From Amanita rubescens (Eukaryota > Basidiomycota > Agaricomycetes > Agaricales > Amanitaceae), in NCBI GenBank assembly GCA_015039365.1, contig WION01000103.1, positions 62,001-126,000 on the forward strand: DNA of 64,000 nucleotides, given 5' to 3'. Shown here one piece after another: positions 1-12,800 of this stretch. How positions within the stretch are numbered: position 1 is the stretch's first letter; every line of letters starts with the position of its first letter. Below the pieces are notes generated by a model that searched no databases, had not been told where the DNA came from, and worked only from the letters and a program-made list of their open reading frames with translations. Both the position numbers and the translations under genes were made by a program.

Positions 1-2667
1 TTCAGACGTTGAGCTATTACTTGATTTCATCCTTTGTGTGCGTAATTTTCCCAATCGGCTAGTTGGTCTCTGTTAACGTCGCATTTACTTTAGCTACTCC
101 GCGACGATGGTATAGGGAACTTTGGCACTCAAGATGCAAGGCAAAAGGCCAGGAAGCTGATGCATAAACTATCCAAAAATCGAAAGCACGTCTTACCTAG
201 AACTCTATTTATCAGCGATGTCAAGACAAATCTTGACAAGATCGATGAGGGAGGTTTTGGAACGGTTTATAAAGGCGAACACAACAGACGGTTGGTCGCG
301 CTGAAAATGCTGTACAAACCTCTTCATGCCCAAGTCAGTCCAATGCGATCTATACCCTTCGGCCATCCTGATGTGCTGGTGAAGGATTTACTACGAAAAG
401 ATTTCTGTCGTGAAGCCCTTGCATGGCGGTCCTCTCTCACACCAGTTTATCCTTCCTCTCCTAGGAATATATGAAGAGAAGTCGCGACTTTTTCTCGTAT
501 CACCATTTATGACGAACTGGAACTCTGATTCAATGGAGGAAGAATCGGCAGCCTGGCGTAACTGATATATACAGAATGGTAAGATTACTATGCTCGTAAC
601 AAAAAACAAAATTCCTAAAATCTGTTAGATGCTAGAGATAGCTCAAGGCGTTCATTATATTCACTCGGAAGGAATTGTGCATGGTGACTTGAGCGGAGTA
701 AGTATCAACGTCATTTTTTTTTTCGTGATCATTTCATTCCATCATGCACCAGGCGAACGTTCTCCTCGATTCCGAATCACGCTGCAAGATTGCTGATTTT
801 GGATTGTCCCGACATGTTGAGATTACCATTACCCGAACCGTTACTGCGCAGGCGCTTCATTATACTGCCCCAGAGCTGTTTGGTTTATGCAGTAAATGCT
901 CTCGGTCCGATTGTGTCGGCTGCGGTGAAAATGAGCAAAATACAACGAAAACGATGGAAGCAGACGTGTATGCCGTCGGTTGCCTTTATTATGCCGTGAG
1001 TTTCCCTCGCTTATTTAGAGGACTTGTTGTTGTTGTACCTGTGCAGGTATTTTTCGGTATCGTACCTTATGAAGGGGTTCCACCATTTCAAATTATGTGG
1101 CGTGTTGCGACTGGAAGATACCCGATCCGTCAAGACAATCCGAAAATGAGTGATGAAATTTGGGGTCTTATCATGCATTGTTGGTCCCGAAATCCTTCTG
1201 GCCGTCCGACAATGACGGAGATTATCGAGAAGTATTTGGCCCGTACATTACTCACTAATCTTATGAATGAGGTATGCATCCCTACGATACCAACTCGGAT
1301 GGCCACTAATTTACGTTTGTTAGCTAACGCTCAGTGACTCGATGGTTAACGAGAAAACCCTTGATCTCGTGCGCCAAGCGTCGGATCTATCTGATGATGC
1401 TATTGCCTTTGAACTGAAGTCCGTATCCAACCTCGAGTTATTACTTGATTTTGTCTTTGGCGTACGTGTAGTTTCGATCAACTTTTTTCATGCCTGAAAA
1501 CCTCTTGGCAGATATTCAAACACCGCAAAAGTACCCCGACAAATTCAGCTATTCAGGATGCAGGCCGAAAGGCCAGGATCTTGATGTCCAAACTAATATC
1601 GGCAATAAATATCGTACCAAGCTCTTTATTTATTACGGATGTTAACATAGTAGATCTTGATGCCGCTTCAACGGCAGGATTCGGATACGGTTTTTACAAA
1701 GGACAAGAAGTCGCGGTACAGAGGCTTTACAAAGGCAGTCATAAGGAAGTCTGTTGATTTACATCTTGGCCTTCCTATAGCACTGATTCCGTTTAGCCCG
1801 GAAAGGATTTACTCCGAAGAGACCCCCGTCGACTCCAAGAAATCCTTGTATGTCGGTCGCTCTCGCATCGCTTTATCCTTCCCCTACTGGGAATACATGA
1901 AGAGAAATCATACCTGTTCCTCGTAACACCGTTTATGGCAAATGGGACGTTAACTCAGTGGAGAAGAGACTCGACGCAGCAGTCACCCGCTCTGGAAGAT
2001 ATGATTCACGATGTGGTAAGATTACAATGCTTGTTGGAATAGTTAAGGGGGATCATTGAAAAAACTGTTAGATGTTGGAGGTAGCCTTGGGTGTTCAGTA
2101 TATGCACTTGGAAGGTGTTGTACATGGCAATTTGCACGGAGTAAGCATTTTGACACATTCTTCTTATCCGATTGGCTTATCCGGTTGTCTACCAGGGGAA
2201 CGTCCTTATCGATTCTGCTCTCCATTGCCAAATCACTGGTTTCGTATCATCTGAGCAATCAGATATTTCTGTTACACCTTCCTCCTCGACATTGTTGACA
2301 AACTATGCGGCACCGGAACTATTTGACGACGTCGAGGGGGACCTCGATGTGCAGAAGAGGATGCAGATAGACGTGTACGCGTTTGGTTGCCTGTACTACG
2401 CAGTGCGTTTCAATCGTTCCTTGACTCGTTCAGTCCATTGATTGATGACCGGTACAGGCATTCTTTGATACAATACCTTTTCATGGGAAAAACAACTTTC
2501 AAATTATGCGACTCGTCAAAAGTGGAAGACGTCCAGATCGACTCGAACAGCCGAGAATAGATGATTGGACATGGAATCTTATTCAGAGCTGTTGGGAATC
2601 GGATCCTTCGAAACGCCCGACTTTGGAACAAATAGTGGAAACATTAAATCGACGGTCGTGGGCGTAA
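1..2667 (+). pseudogene. GTPase-kinase family gene, 3' part (tandem kinase domains), damaged
   Basis: This is the 3' part of a GTPase/tandem-kinase gene; the G domain lies outside the window. It opens with the DVELLLDFIL linker helix, then kinase 1 (about 160-1270) and kinase 2 (about 1340-2667), joined by an intron that skips the in-frame stop (acceptor at about 1319). Kinase 1 shows a glycine-rich loop, VALK lysine, HGDLSG catalytic loop, DFG and a four-cysteine insert after APE. Two one-base insertions relative to its paralogues (near 430-433 and at 518) break the exon between the C helix and the hinge. Kinase 2 is degenerate: VAVQ replaces the ATP lysine motif, HGN replaces HGD, GFV replaces DFG, and the glycine loop is shortened. 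It ends at the TAA at 2665-2667. Family membership is certain from the paralogues. Whether the frameshifts are real or assembly errors is not. Confidence 0.75.
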
Positions 2668-4109
2668 TCCATTAGGGACTCGTCAACTCGTCATTACGGA
2701 TATGTTTATTTACCACGACCGTTGATCGGTGGTGCATGAAATGATGATATGTACATTCCGAGGCTGAAGTGTAAGTAGCACGAACTCCGAATACAAGTTA
2801 TACCGTGGTTAGCGGTGCTCGGAATGTGATGTGATGAACCTTCCAAAATAGGCTAAAACTAGTAAAAGCTCCGAGTCTGACCGTGACGGTCGTCCAAATT
2901 TCCTTGCGCTCGAACATGTTTTATATATTGCTGCGCGATACTCCAGACATTGGCATGTCGTCAAGAAACACAAGCACCTGCAAAGTATGTATACTGGTAA
3001 ATCTAGACATCACGAAAATTGATCATCTGCCCGTTATCATAGAAGCCTTCCCAACCGTGCTGCCAGTGCACCACCCCCGGAAGAACTCCGCCCGTGATGG
3101 CGGGTCATCCCATCACTGCTGGTCGCGCTGGCACCAGCACCGTGGCATTGCCCCCACCGGCACAACAAGAATTAGCTTAGGCCCGATGGCGACATATCGA
3201 TGTTCATTTATCATGCAAAGTTTACATGTAACCGACGTCGTCAACCCTGCTTGGTTGATATCCACTGTCGGCCCCGTTGCGCTGCCGCTCCCCAGTCTCT
3301 GTTGCTTAAACATGCTCTTTTTTTTGTACGCGATACTTTCATCCACGCGTCCCGGCACCGATTATCGCTACTACTGGTACCAACCACCCAGTCGCTACGT
3401 TGGCATACTCTAGAGTTTTTCATCCGACATGCCTCCCCGTTTGTTCTGCCGTTGTCAGTCCAACGATGCCACTGATTACTGGCCTGGGTACCGTCGGATG
3501 TTTTTTCCCTGCCTTTACCCTTTGTGATAATGGCCCGCAAAACAGGCACGTACCATTCTTTCTTCCGTGAGTACCTTCAATAATATCAACCACCATTCTT
3601 CGTTTTGATGCCATACTGGTACATTGGTCAGGATAATGGAGATGAGCTGCCATATGTCAAGTTTTACGAACAAACAGCTGGTGCGTGACTCTTTTCAGTT
3701 GCAATGCTGAAGTTCTGATTGTACTACTCAATATAGATCGTCGGCATTGCTGATGGATCCTCCCTCATCATTTACAAGCAAAGTAGGGAAGACTGGCCGC
3801 GCTTGCCAAGGCATGTTACGTGAATCTCCACTCAAACGTGAATAAGTATCACCGACCATAGGGTGCACCTGAGGCATGGAGAGGATGCTATGTCGATCCA
3901 AAGCGATATCTACAACCTGGGCATGACTTGCATTGAACAGGTCAGTTTCGGGATTAACAAGAAGCAAGTTAACTGGCTACCCAACGACGCAGGGGACGAG
4001 TGTGCCGTCAAGCGTGGATTCGATGATAATCGGGATATACTGTACGCTAAGAGTGTCGATACTACTGTAGCCCTGCTCAACACACTGCCTCCCTCACTTT
4101 CGCCAACAA
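2668..4109. other. Intergenic stretch with repeat copy and kinase-like debris
   Basis: No intact gene is seen. About 3035-3365 is an inverted, diverged copy of a sequence at about 15458-15860. On the plus strand around 3840-3950 a short stretch reads like the APE to DxYxxGM part of a protein kinase (APEAW, then SDIYNLGM), but stops and frame changes surround it. This may be a decayed pseudokinase related to the MLKL-like genes of the window. Open frames here are short and share no frame or splice consistency. Confidence 0.4.
3035..3365 (-). repeat. Dispersed repeat copy B (inverted relative to copy A)
   Basis: This is the partner of the repeat at about 15458-15860, in the opposite orientation. 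Similarity starts abruptly around 3365 and fades around 3035. It lies downstream of the first kinase gene. The open frames here on both strands are not conserved between the two copies, so the element is probably non-coding. Confidence 0.55.
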
Positions 4110-6217
4110 TCAGAGAAATTGTCCTTTCACAGATTCCCAAGCCCATTGTTTCGCGATTAATCTCATCCCATTATCCTTATTCCACAGATTATCAAGCGTC
4201 TGGATCAAAGACCTGACTTTCTTGTAATTAGGATATTCCTTCCACCACTGGACAACTTCATCGTTTACATCGGGACTTGCAAATACAGAGGTAATCCGGA
4301 AGACGTGTTCTCGTGCTGGTGCCTGAGCATCCTTGGCAAGCTGTTCTTGTATCTTTTGGCATGTATTGAACATGGCCTCCGTAAGTCTATCCTTCATGGG
4401 GCCCGGGAGCTTTTTGCCCTCACACTTATTGAGTGATATGCGTGCCAATGTGGACACAAGCAAGGTGAACATTTCATCTATGTCCTTCAGCTCAAGGTCA
4501 CTGCCCCTGTCCATAAGGCGACCAATGCATGTAAAGGCTTGGTATATGATATCATGTGGGACTAAGTAACGCCAAGTCTACATTTCATTCAGAAGATTTT
4601 GGGTATGAATCACTCACTTTCAAGTACCTTTTCGATATGTTTACGTGAGACTGGAGGCAAGAATTGAACAAGAGCACCCTTGTCTGGGGCTCTACCATCC
4701 CTGAGAGTGAGGGCAGTATTATTGATTCGAATGGCAAGTTCCCAGTGACTCTTGATTGCCTCTGGACTAACACGAGTGGCTGGATCAGGAAGGTACCTCA
4801 AGCTAAGCATGTCCAGTGAATCCTTAGCTTTCTCAATGGATAGCCTATTAGATGTAAAATAGATTTGATGATGTTGCTTGTCAAAGACTTGCTCAAGTGG
4901 GGTTGGTTCCAACCTCTTTTCCTCCAAAGCTGCATTCTGACCCATGCATTGTAAAGCATAATAAAATGCAGGTGATCCAGGCACAACCATTTTCACAATG
5001 TTTTTCAGCCCATCGATGAAATCACCATTGGACTCTGGGGACCAGGCACCAAGCTCCTGGCACTTGTCTATTTGGCATGCCCTTCTGCGATACCAGTGTC
5101 TGTCAAAACTATACCAAGATGTGAATTCCAAAGCTTGTTTTCCACATTCAAGACGACGTCTGACAAATTGTCAGCTCTATGATTATCTTATATAGGTTTG
5201 TTACTGACCTCCGCTCCATCCAAGTTATATCATGGTGATTCCAATGCATCAAGATTTAGGGGCATGATATGTGAAAGGAGTTTAGACAGGTGAAAACAAA
5301 GTTGGCAGAATGCCCATGCTTGAGGAGACTTGTAAGGACATTGTGGTGTGTGAAGGTGGTCACTGGGATGGAGTAGAAATTGAAGAGCAGGGGAAACAGT
5401 GGTTGCAGCAAGGAATAAGAATGCTATGCCACAAAAGATAGAGATGACAGTTGCAACTGTTTTTGCACCATTGAGGTGCCAAAGAAAATCCAAGAGGCCA
5501 ATAAAGAACAACAGAAGTGCCAGCTGTAGGAAGATGGATACCAAAGAGAGTATGGCAGGCACCTGCCACTTCTCCAAGCCCTCCCTGCGCATCTGGCGTA
5601 TGGCAAAGGTCTCCATGCGTGGAAGACCAGTAATTTCATGCTGATATTCATGCAGCCATTGCATGCACAGCAAGCCAACTATGGCTGTCATCAAGGAAAC
5701 TGACAGACTGAGGAACCATAGGATATTGACTCGGATGGCATAAGGTGGAGGAGTGAAATCTTGCAATCCTGACACTATTGACAAGAGTTGCTGTTGCTCT
5801 GTGGATGAAGAGCTGCCAATAACTTGCTGTTGGACCATTATTGCAAGCAACTGTGCTGTGACCAAATTAGAGTTTGCCAACAATAACTGATAGGCTTGAG
5901 TGGTAAAGCCTGTCACTACGGCAGAGAAAAGACCAGCCTGTGTTAGCAGTTAGTAATACATTAACATACTGATGCCATTCATAATATATGCTTACGAAGA
6001 TTAGCATCTTTTCTACATCATCCTTCCATCCTTCATATCGGCTTTCATCTGTCTTCTGCGCTAATTCATCGCACGCTTCCCAAGACTTTTCATTATCTGG
6101 CCGGAGGGAATATATGGCTGGCGGGCCACTGAGCCAAGGACCCCGATCCCCTTCAACATCAGCTCCAACGGCATGGTCCATCGTATCCAAGGGTGAGATG
6201 TGCGACATGGCAGGCAA
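4110..6217 (-). CDS. DUF6535-family membrane protein (frameshift near exon 2 end)
   Basis: This is a four-exon gene read on the minus strand: 6217-5996, 5937 to about 5209, 5159-4618 and 4561-4110. Exon 1 to 2 carries the typical DUF6535 start (WEACDELAQKTDE, then DVEKMLIFAGLFSAVVT). Hydrophobic membrane segments follow in exon 2 (VNILWFLSLSVSLMTAIVGLL and two more). Exons 3 and 4 encode the soluble helical C-terminus usual for this fungal family. At about 5230-5245 the exon 2 frame hits TGA, while the reading that joins cleanly to exon 3 continues in another frame. This is a one-base-scale frameshift, so the gene is either mildly broken or misassembled there. DUF6535 has no established biochemical role. 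The start is the first ATG of the open frame; two internal ATGs (near 6205 and 6181) are also possible. Confidence 0.8.
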
Positions 6218-7847
6218 TCAGAGGAATGCGTGATGCGTGATGAACTGATGCGCGTGACGCTCTACATCCCCCCGAAGTTGACGCTCATTGTGCTGTACTC
6301 CTTCCTGCCAGGCTACCACGCTGGTAACAAAGGCCTGTGTCATAAATCTGACATTCGCCCCCCCTCCCCCTCTTTGTCTCCTGCCTCTGGTTCACTACCA
6401 TCCGGCGAGCAATTCCTCTGTCCCCATTTATTTCGCGCCCGCTTCGCACTTGGCACTTTCATTATCAAACCGACCTCATAGTCTCGGCTGGCCGCTGGCT
6501 CCTGGTTTATCTGACCGTTCGAAAATCGTTGAAAATCGTAAAATGGCCCGTTCCTGCACCCCACTGATTCCCGGGATTTTCCCTTCATAACACTTGTGGA
6601 AGAAACATGTCACCGTCCTCGGCCTGGCGGCATCTAGATATCCGGGATCTGCATTGGTCGATGCATTTGTTTGGGGACCAGGCCAATTTGAACGATGAAT
6701 TTACACGTAGGGTGGACAGACGCCTGGAAAAGTAAAGTGGCAATGTTCGTAAGCTTTTCTTGGTATTAGACGACACGTATACTGATATCGTTACAGCGCC
6801 CCTCTCAGCAAAGCTTTCTGCATTGAACCGATCTGCACCGTTTTTGTCGAGATGCGCACTCGCTTAAAACTTTGTGAGTGAGCGTGACCGAAGGTCCCAG
6901 TGAGTTTACTGTAAATCAAATTGTCATTATGTTGACTATACCTTACCTTCCTATTAACCCATCTACACCTGAAATGATTCAACATATGCTAACGCAAGGA
7001 ATTATCGTCTGCAACGCTCGTCTTGCAAAGTATCAAGCATTACAAATGCAACGTACCATCACTCTTATTCCCTGAACATTTGTTTGTCATGAATTCGATT
7101 ATTCGCAAGTAGCGTGGTATCAATGGACTCTTTCCGTCTCAACCTTGCATGCAAATTCAACGGGGCACATAATCAGGTGCGTACGACGCAGCGTTTTACT
7201 CGTGATTGCATGATACAACCTCATGAAGGCAAGTGGCCGGCGTCTACTGGTCGCTTCAAACACGTACGCATCGATCCTCTCACGGTGCAATCAAGCATTT
7301 TAATTTGTTGACAGGAGCACTGCACGCTGCCCAGCTTGGAGATGTAAGAACCTGTGTACTTCTCCCTTGCAGGCCGATATCATCTGGGAGAGTCGCTATT
7401 GAGCGTCCGTACAGTTGGCGCTCACTGCGTTGTAAAGCCGACTTGGTCCGTACACGTCCGTTGGGGTCTCGTCACCTGTGCCAAACAGGTCGGGGCGCAA
7501 AGAACCGACTGTCGCACGGAACCTGAGTCACTGTCCCGCGCCTATCGAATCGAGTTGTTCCATTCTCGAGAGCCGTTGCCCGTGTACGACTCTTCAAGGT
7601 CAAATTGCGCCTGCGCCATAGGCTCCTCGTGGGAGACAAACGAACTGTCATACTACCTGATCACGAGACTGTTTCGGAGGTCGATACGGACTATGCAATT
7701 ACCGTCGTGAGCGAAGGTGCTCAAGCGAGTATGCGAGGGGAAGGTTAGCGGTAACCGAATTAGCTCAGGCTAGCCGAAGTCTGACAGAATTCTATTGCTC
7801 TCTCTCGACTAGTATCAATCATACAAACTCAATTGGTACCTTAAGTA
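6218..7847. other. Low-confidence region between the DUF6535 and kinase genes
   Basis: Several short plus-strand frames occur: an ATG at 6607 with about 42 codons, a frame ending at 7075 with a 65-codon reading, and an open stretch of about 70 codons ending near 7748. They could be exons of one unknown spliced gene, because plausible donors and acceptors exist (for example an acceptor ending at 6796). No domain is recognisable and no consistent model could be built. The 6360-6480 part is C/T-rich on the plus strand. Confidence 0.25.
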
Positions 7848-9820
7848 TCACAATACATTCGAGAGTTCCGGTATTAGCTCATCTATCGAAGGTCTGCCCT
7901 CCGGATCCCTCCACCAACATCGACAAAGAAGGTCCCACATCTTGTCATCCAGCCCATGCTTGGTAACAAGCAGATCTCCCGGGCGATCAGGTAGCGCACC
8001 CACTACCTTTTTATTGAGCACTTGCAATGTTTTTCGATTAGCATATGGTTATCATGTGTGAACAACTAAGCAAAATCAGCGCCCCAATGTCACGCACAAG
8101 ACTAAGCTGGACAAACCTGCAAGATTGTCATGCCAAAGCTGTAGATATCGCCCTTGCACGATACCGTAGCTTGTTCTTCAAACATCTCTGGTGCACTCCA
8201 TCTACAACTATCCGACACGCCACTGGTTTGGGTGATCAAGTTCCCGTCAAGCTACAACAGCAGGGTTTAGCGATACATCTGAACGTAGATTTAACGTAAC
8301 TTGCCTTGGCGAGCGCAAAGTCCGTGATCAGCGGTTGGCCCTCGTCTCCAATAAGTACATTTTCCTTGCCAAGATATTAGTCTGTTGCGTACGTGATTGT
8401 AATGAATGGCAGACTACGAACAGCTCTCAAATTTCCATGGATAATAGGGGGATCCATACAGTGTAGAACTTTTATTCCTTCAGCAATCCCGATGATCTAC
8501 GATAGCATAATCAAGATTTGTGCATGAAGACAGGGCAAAGCAACACACCAGTTGTTTGTAGTCGAGAAACTCGTTTGCCTTGACATATGCCAGCGCGTCA
8601 CCATTTTTCATCCATGGGCTAACCAGAGCACTAGCGTGATGACAACATCAATGACAGTGCATCACATTGTCAAGGGTACTCACAGGCGAAGACCGTCAGG
8701 GGTAAAGAAACCATAAAACGGTATAATATGCTTTCCATGGTCCTTTTCTTGCGCCGTTGCCCATAGTTCAACCTCCCGCCTAACTCTCTGAACACCCGTT
8801 AGTGACAGCGATGGTTCGGCGTTAGGGAGACGTGCCTTTATACTCTTTTTATCTCCAGCATTGACCGAGTGGATGACCTTGATTCTCACGTCCTGACTGT
8901 GGAGGTATCGTCCCTTGTACATATCGGCGTTCTGGCCACTCGGGGTGGCTTCACCCGACCACTCGACCATTCCATCCAGCTGGCAGTCAGGTGGAAGTTG
9001 ATTGGACAACTGAAGCAGATCGTATAAATTCTTTGCCATACGCTTTTGCTCCTCTTCTGACACGATCCCATGCCCTGCTAAGCCCTGGTCCATTGTTAAC
9101 TAGGCCAGGCCCCTGGGTATGGATAACGCACTCTTTGCATCATCGTTGATAGGGCCTTTATATCATCGCGACACTCTGTAAGATTACTTTCTACAACGCG
9201 TTGTTTGAACCCTACAGCAGAAAGCTGTCTCATGATATCTTTGTGGTCAGCATCCAGGCTCTCTTCGAGATTTCTCTGCCACTTTTCGTCTTCCTTTTGG
9301 TGTACTGGGTCTTCTATATGTAACGCAGTCTGGCAGACCGTCGTCAAGGAAACGGGTCATTAAAACCGAGGGTGCTTACGGTGAAGACAGCCAAGCAATC
9401 AGATATACCGTCATCGCAGTCCTTGAACTCTGCCTCGAAATCGCTTTGATGCACTATCATAAAGAACCAACTTTTGTCCGACCACTTCTGCATGGTATCC
9501 TTGACTTGTGAGAGACATCTACACGTCATCAGCGGAGTCTTATCATTGAAGAACTAACAACCGACTTTAATATCTTATCCCTGTATTGAACCGTTTGCTG
9601 TGGAAGAGGTAGCTGCTCAAACTGCTCCAAAGACATGCACAGTTGCCCACATCTCTCAGTCAAGCAGCGAACGGTATTCCTGTCAACGGATTAGAAATAA
9701 CTAAAGTGTGAAAAATAAGACGTGCTTGTTTTGAGGGAGGCTGTCGCATAGGGTAATTATGGCGGACAGAAGATCTTGAACAGCATCTAGGCCTGGAATT
9801 GTCGTTGAGTTCGCTTTTAA
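7848..9820 (-). CDS. MLKL_NTD-like helical domain plus pseudokinase, in frame with the upstream kinase gene
   Basis: The N-terminal region matches the other two MLKL-like genes of the window: an IPGLxAVxDLLSAII motif followed by LCDSLPQN (about 9800-9720). Amphipathic helices follow in exons at about 9675-9575, 9526-9390, 9330-9130 and 9080 onward. This is the pattern of the fungal four-helix-bundle domain related to the MLKL N-terminal domain, which in MLKL binds and permeabilises membranes. The C-terminal kinase fold keeps an IKVI lysine but has HGN in place of HRD and DFA in place of DFG, so it is probably a pseudokinase. It ends LIPELSNVL with TGA at 7850-7848. No ATG precedes the helical domain: the frame continues upstream without a stop from the kinase end of the next entry. 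It is therefore either the C-terminal part of a very large fusion or a gene that lost its own first exon. Confidence 0.65.
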
Positions 9821-12800
9821 GTCGTTTGGCCGCTCCGTAAGGGTGGCAGGCGAAGTCAACTTCGTAATTATTTGTTCCATCGTTGGACGATTAGAAGGAA
9901 TCGATTTCCAACAGCTTTGAATGGCATCCCATGTATTGTCTTCCATTTTTGGACTTTCCAATCGATTTGGACGTTTTCCATTTATGACGAGTCGCATGAT
10001 TCGAAAGTCGCTGGTTCCATGAAAAGGAACAGCACCAAAGAATATCTATGTTAGTAGGTCACAAGTTGCTCGTAATTCAAGGAAAACCTGAAGCGCACCG
10101 CATAATAAAGACAACCGAATGCATAAACGTCGGTTGCCATTGTTTTGCCTCTATGATGGTCTTCGTGACCTTTATAGCATCCTACGCACTCAGGCAGGCC
10201 GCACTTGATGCATATACCAAATAATTCGGGCGCGGCGAAACTTAAAGAAAATACTGCTGTAGATCGGGAAACAGCAGCTTCAGAAGGTCGACCTAATCCA
10301 AAACCAGAGATTTGGCAATGGAGATCAGCGTCAACGAGGACGTTTCCCTGAAAGGAAATGGGATGATCTGACTGGGAATCTATCAAAATACTTACTCCAT
10401 GTAAGTCACCATGCACAATCCCTTCCGAGTGAATGTACCGGATGCCCTCAGCTACCTCTAACATCTAATAGATACTAGCGTCATTATCGGACTCTCCTGA
10501 TGACTACTGCAGCAATCTTACCAGCCTATATATATCAGCTACAGTGGGTAACCGGTTGTTTCTCCAATCTCCTAATGTTCCATTTTTCATGAAAGGTGAT
10601 ACGAGGAACAGCTGTGGTCTATCCTCAAATATACCCACTAGAGGGAGGATAAAACGGTGTTCCAGTGATCGCCATACAAGCGCTTGCCGACAAAAATCTT
10701 GTCTGATCGAATTCTTACAAAATAAATTAGTACTATGACGAGAAGACAAACGCGAAACGAGCTAACATCATTACGGCCTTTGTCCACCACCTTAAGCGCT
10801 ACTTGCTGCCCTCTGTATTCGCCTCTGAAAACACGTCCAAAGCCTCCCAGGCCAATTGCTCCAAGATAAGGCTCAGCTTTAACATCGGTAATAAATAGAG
10901 ACTTTGGTAAGACACTGGTCATAGATATCAGCCTGAACATCAACTTTCTGGCTTTGCGATTTGCATCAGGGAAGCCTGAATCGACCAGGCTACAATTGCG
11001 GAGTAACTAGATGAAGGAAAAGATAGTGCACAACCGCAAATATGACTCATGCAAACTTCGACGTACTTGGAGGATGAAATCAAGCAATAACTGAACGTCT
11101 GATGTAATTCTGAGTTGGGAGGTAATACTATCAAATTCAGGTAGATCCAAGAGTTTACGCATACAATCAATGGTATGCGGGTTAACCATTGATTCGCCGA
11201 GCGCCTTTAGCTAATAACTATTAGCAGCAGTATATCGATGACCTGGAAGAAGTACATACCTCAATTATGAGGGTGGTAAGTAATGATGCAGGGCGAGTCA
11301 TATGGCTCGTCACAATTTCATCCATTGATGGACGTCCAGATGGATTATGGGACCAACATTGCTGTACAAGGTTCCAAGTGTCATCGTCCATTTTTGGACT
11401 GTCCAGACGACTTGGTCTTTTCCCATTAAGGATGTACGGGATGATTCGATATAGGGTTTCCCCTTGAAAAGGCATGGTGCCAAAGAATACCTAGACAAGT
11501 CATCATTAAGCACGTCAAGTGAGTCGGAGGCTTACCGTATAATAAATACATCCGAATGCATATACGTCTGTTTGTGTCGTTTTTCCCTTGTTTTCCCCGG
11601 GACATCCCGATCCGTCGCACTGGGTCTGGTAGCATAGGGTGCACATGCCTACCAACTCCGGGGCGGCATAGTTAACTGAAATTGCCGCTATGGATGGCGA
11701 CAGAGTGGATTCAATATGTCGGGTTAATCCAAAATCAGTAATTCGGCAATGGAACTCAGAATCGAGAAGGACATCTGCCTGGAGGACGAAGGTAGGACCG
11801 GTCAGGAAACTATGACATCAGAATACTTACTGCACTCAAATCCCCATGTACAATACCTTGCGAGTGAATATACTGAAGCCCCAATGCTACCTCGAACATC
11901 TGAAACCTATCAGCGAATCTATTCTGTTACCTTCACAGAAATCTTACTATTCTGCGTATTTCGATTTCGCCAGGCCAATGGTTCTGCCTCCATTGAAACA
12001 ATGTCCCGTTTGTCATGTATGGTGATACGAGGAACAGGTGTGACTTCGTTTCATATATCCCCAAGAGAGGAAGAATAAATTTGTGTGAGAGTGACCACCA
12101 TGCGAGGGCTTCTCGACAAAAATCTGTTCGAAGTGAATCCTTTACAAACTGATCAGCGTCAGAAAAGTAAAGACTATCAGCACTGACTTCGATATTGCGA
12201 GCTTTGTACAATACTTTCAGCGCGACCGGCTGTCCTCTGTGTTCGCCTTGGAAAACACTACCAAAGCCACCCACACCGATGGTACTAAGATCAGTCTTGA
12301 CATCACTGATAAATAGAGTTTTCGGCAAGACATTCTTCTTAGACAATTTGTCCAACAACCTCCTGGCCTTACTGTTCGCGTCTTCAATGCCACGATCCTT
12401 CAGGCTACCGTTGCGAAGTACCTAATTTTCGGGAAAGAATATTAAGGGATAAACAAGTCAATTAAAACTACGCACACAGAGGGTGAAGTCAAGAAATAGC
12501 GCAACGTCAGAAGCAGTTTCTAATGCTGAAACAACGGAGAGACGGGATAGGTCTGACTCTGACAATTTGATCATAAAATCAATGGTAATATGATTAATTG
12601 CGTTCAACGGGGATGACTAGCAGTTTTCAATAGTTAGCGGTAATCTCTTGATGCGCGAGATATTCACACCTCTACTCTGAGTATCGTGAGTAATGATGGA
12701 AGAGGAGGTCTCGTTTGAAAGAATTGCACATCTTTCTCCGTGATCTGCCGTGAAATGTGTCTAATCAGCGATGAGTTGATGCCAAGCTATAAATTTCACA

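Noticed and set aside
1339..2667. Second kinase of the first gene as an independent gene starting at the ATG at 1342
   Set aside because: The inter-kinase intron and linker are the same as in three other tandem-kinase genes, where the frame continues across the junction.
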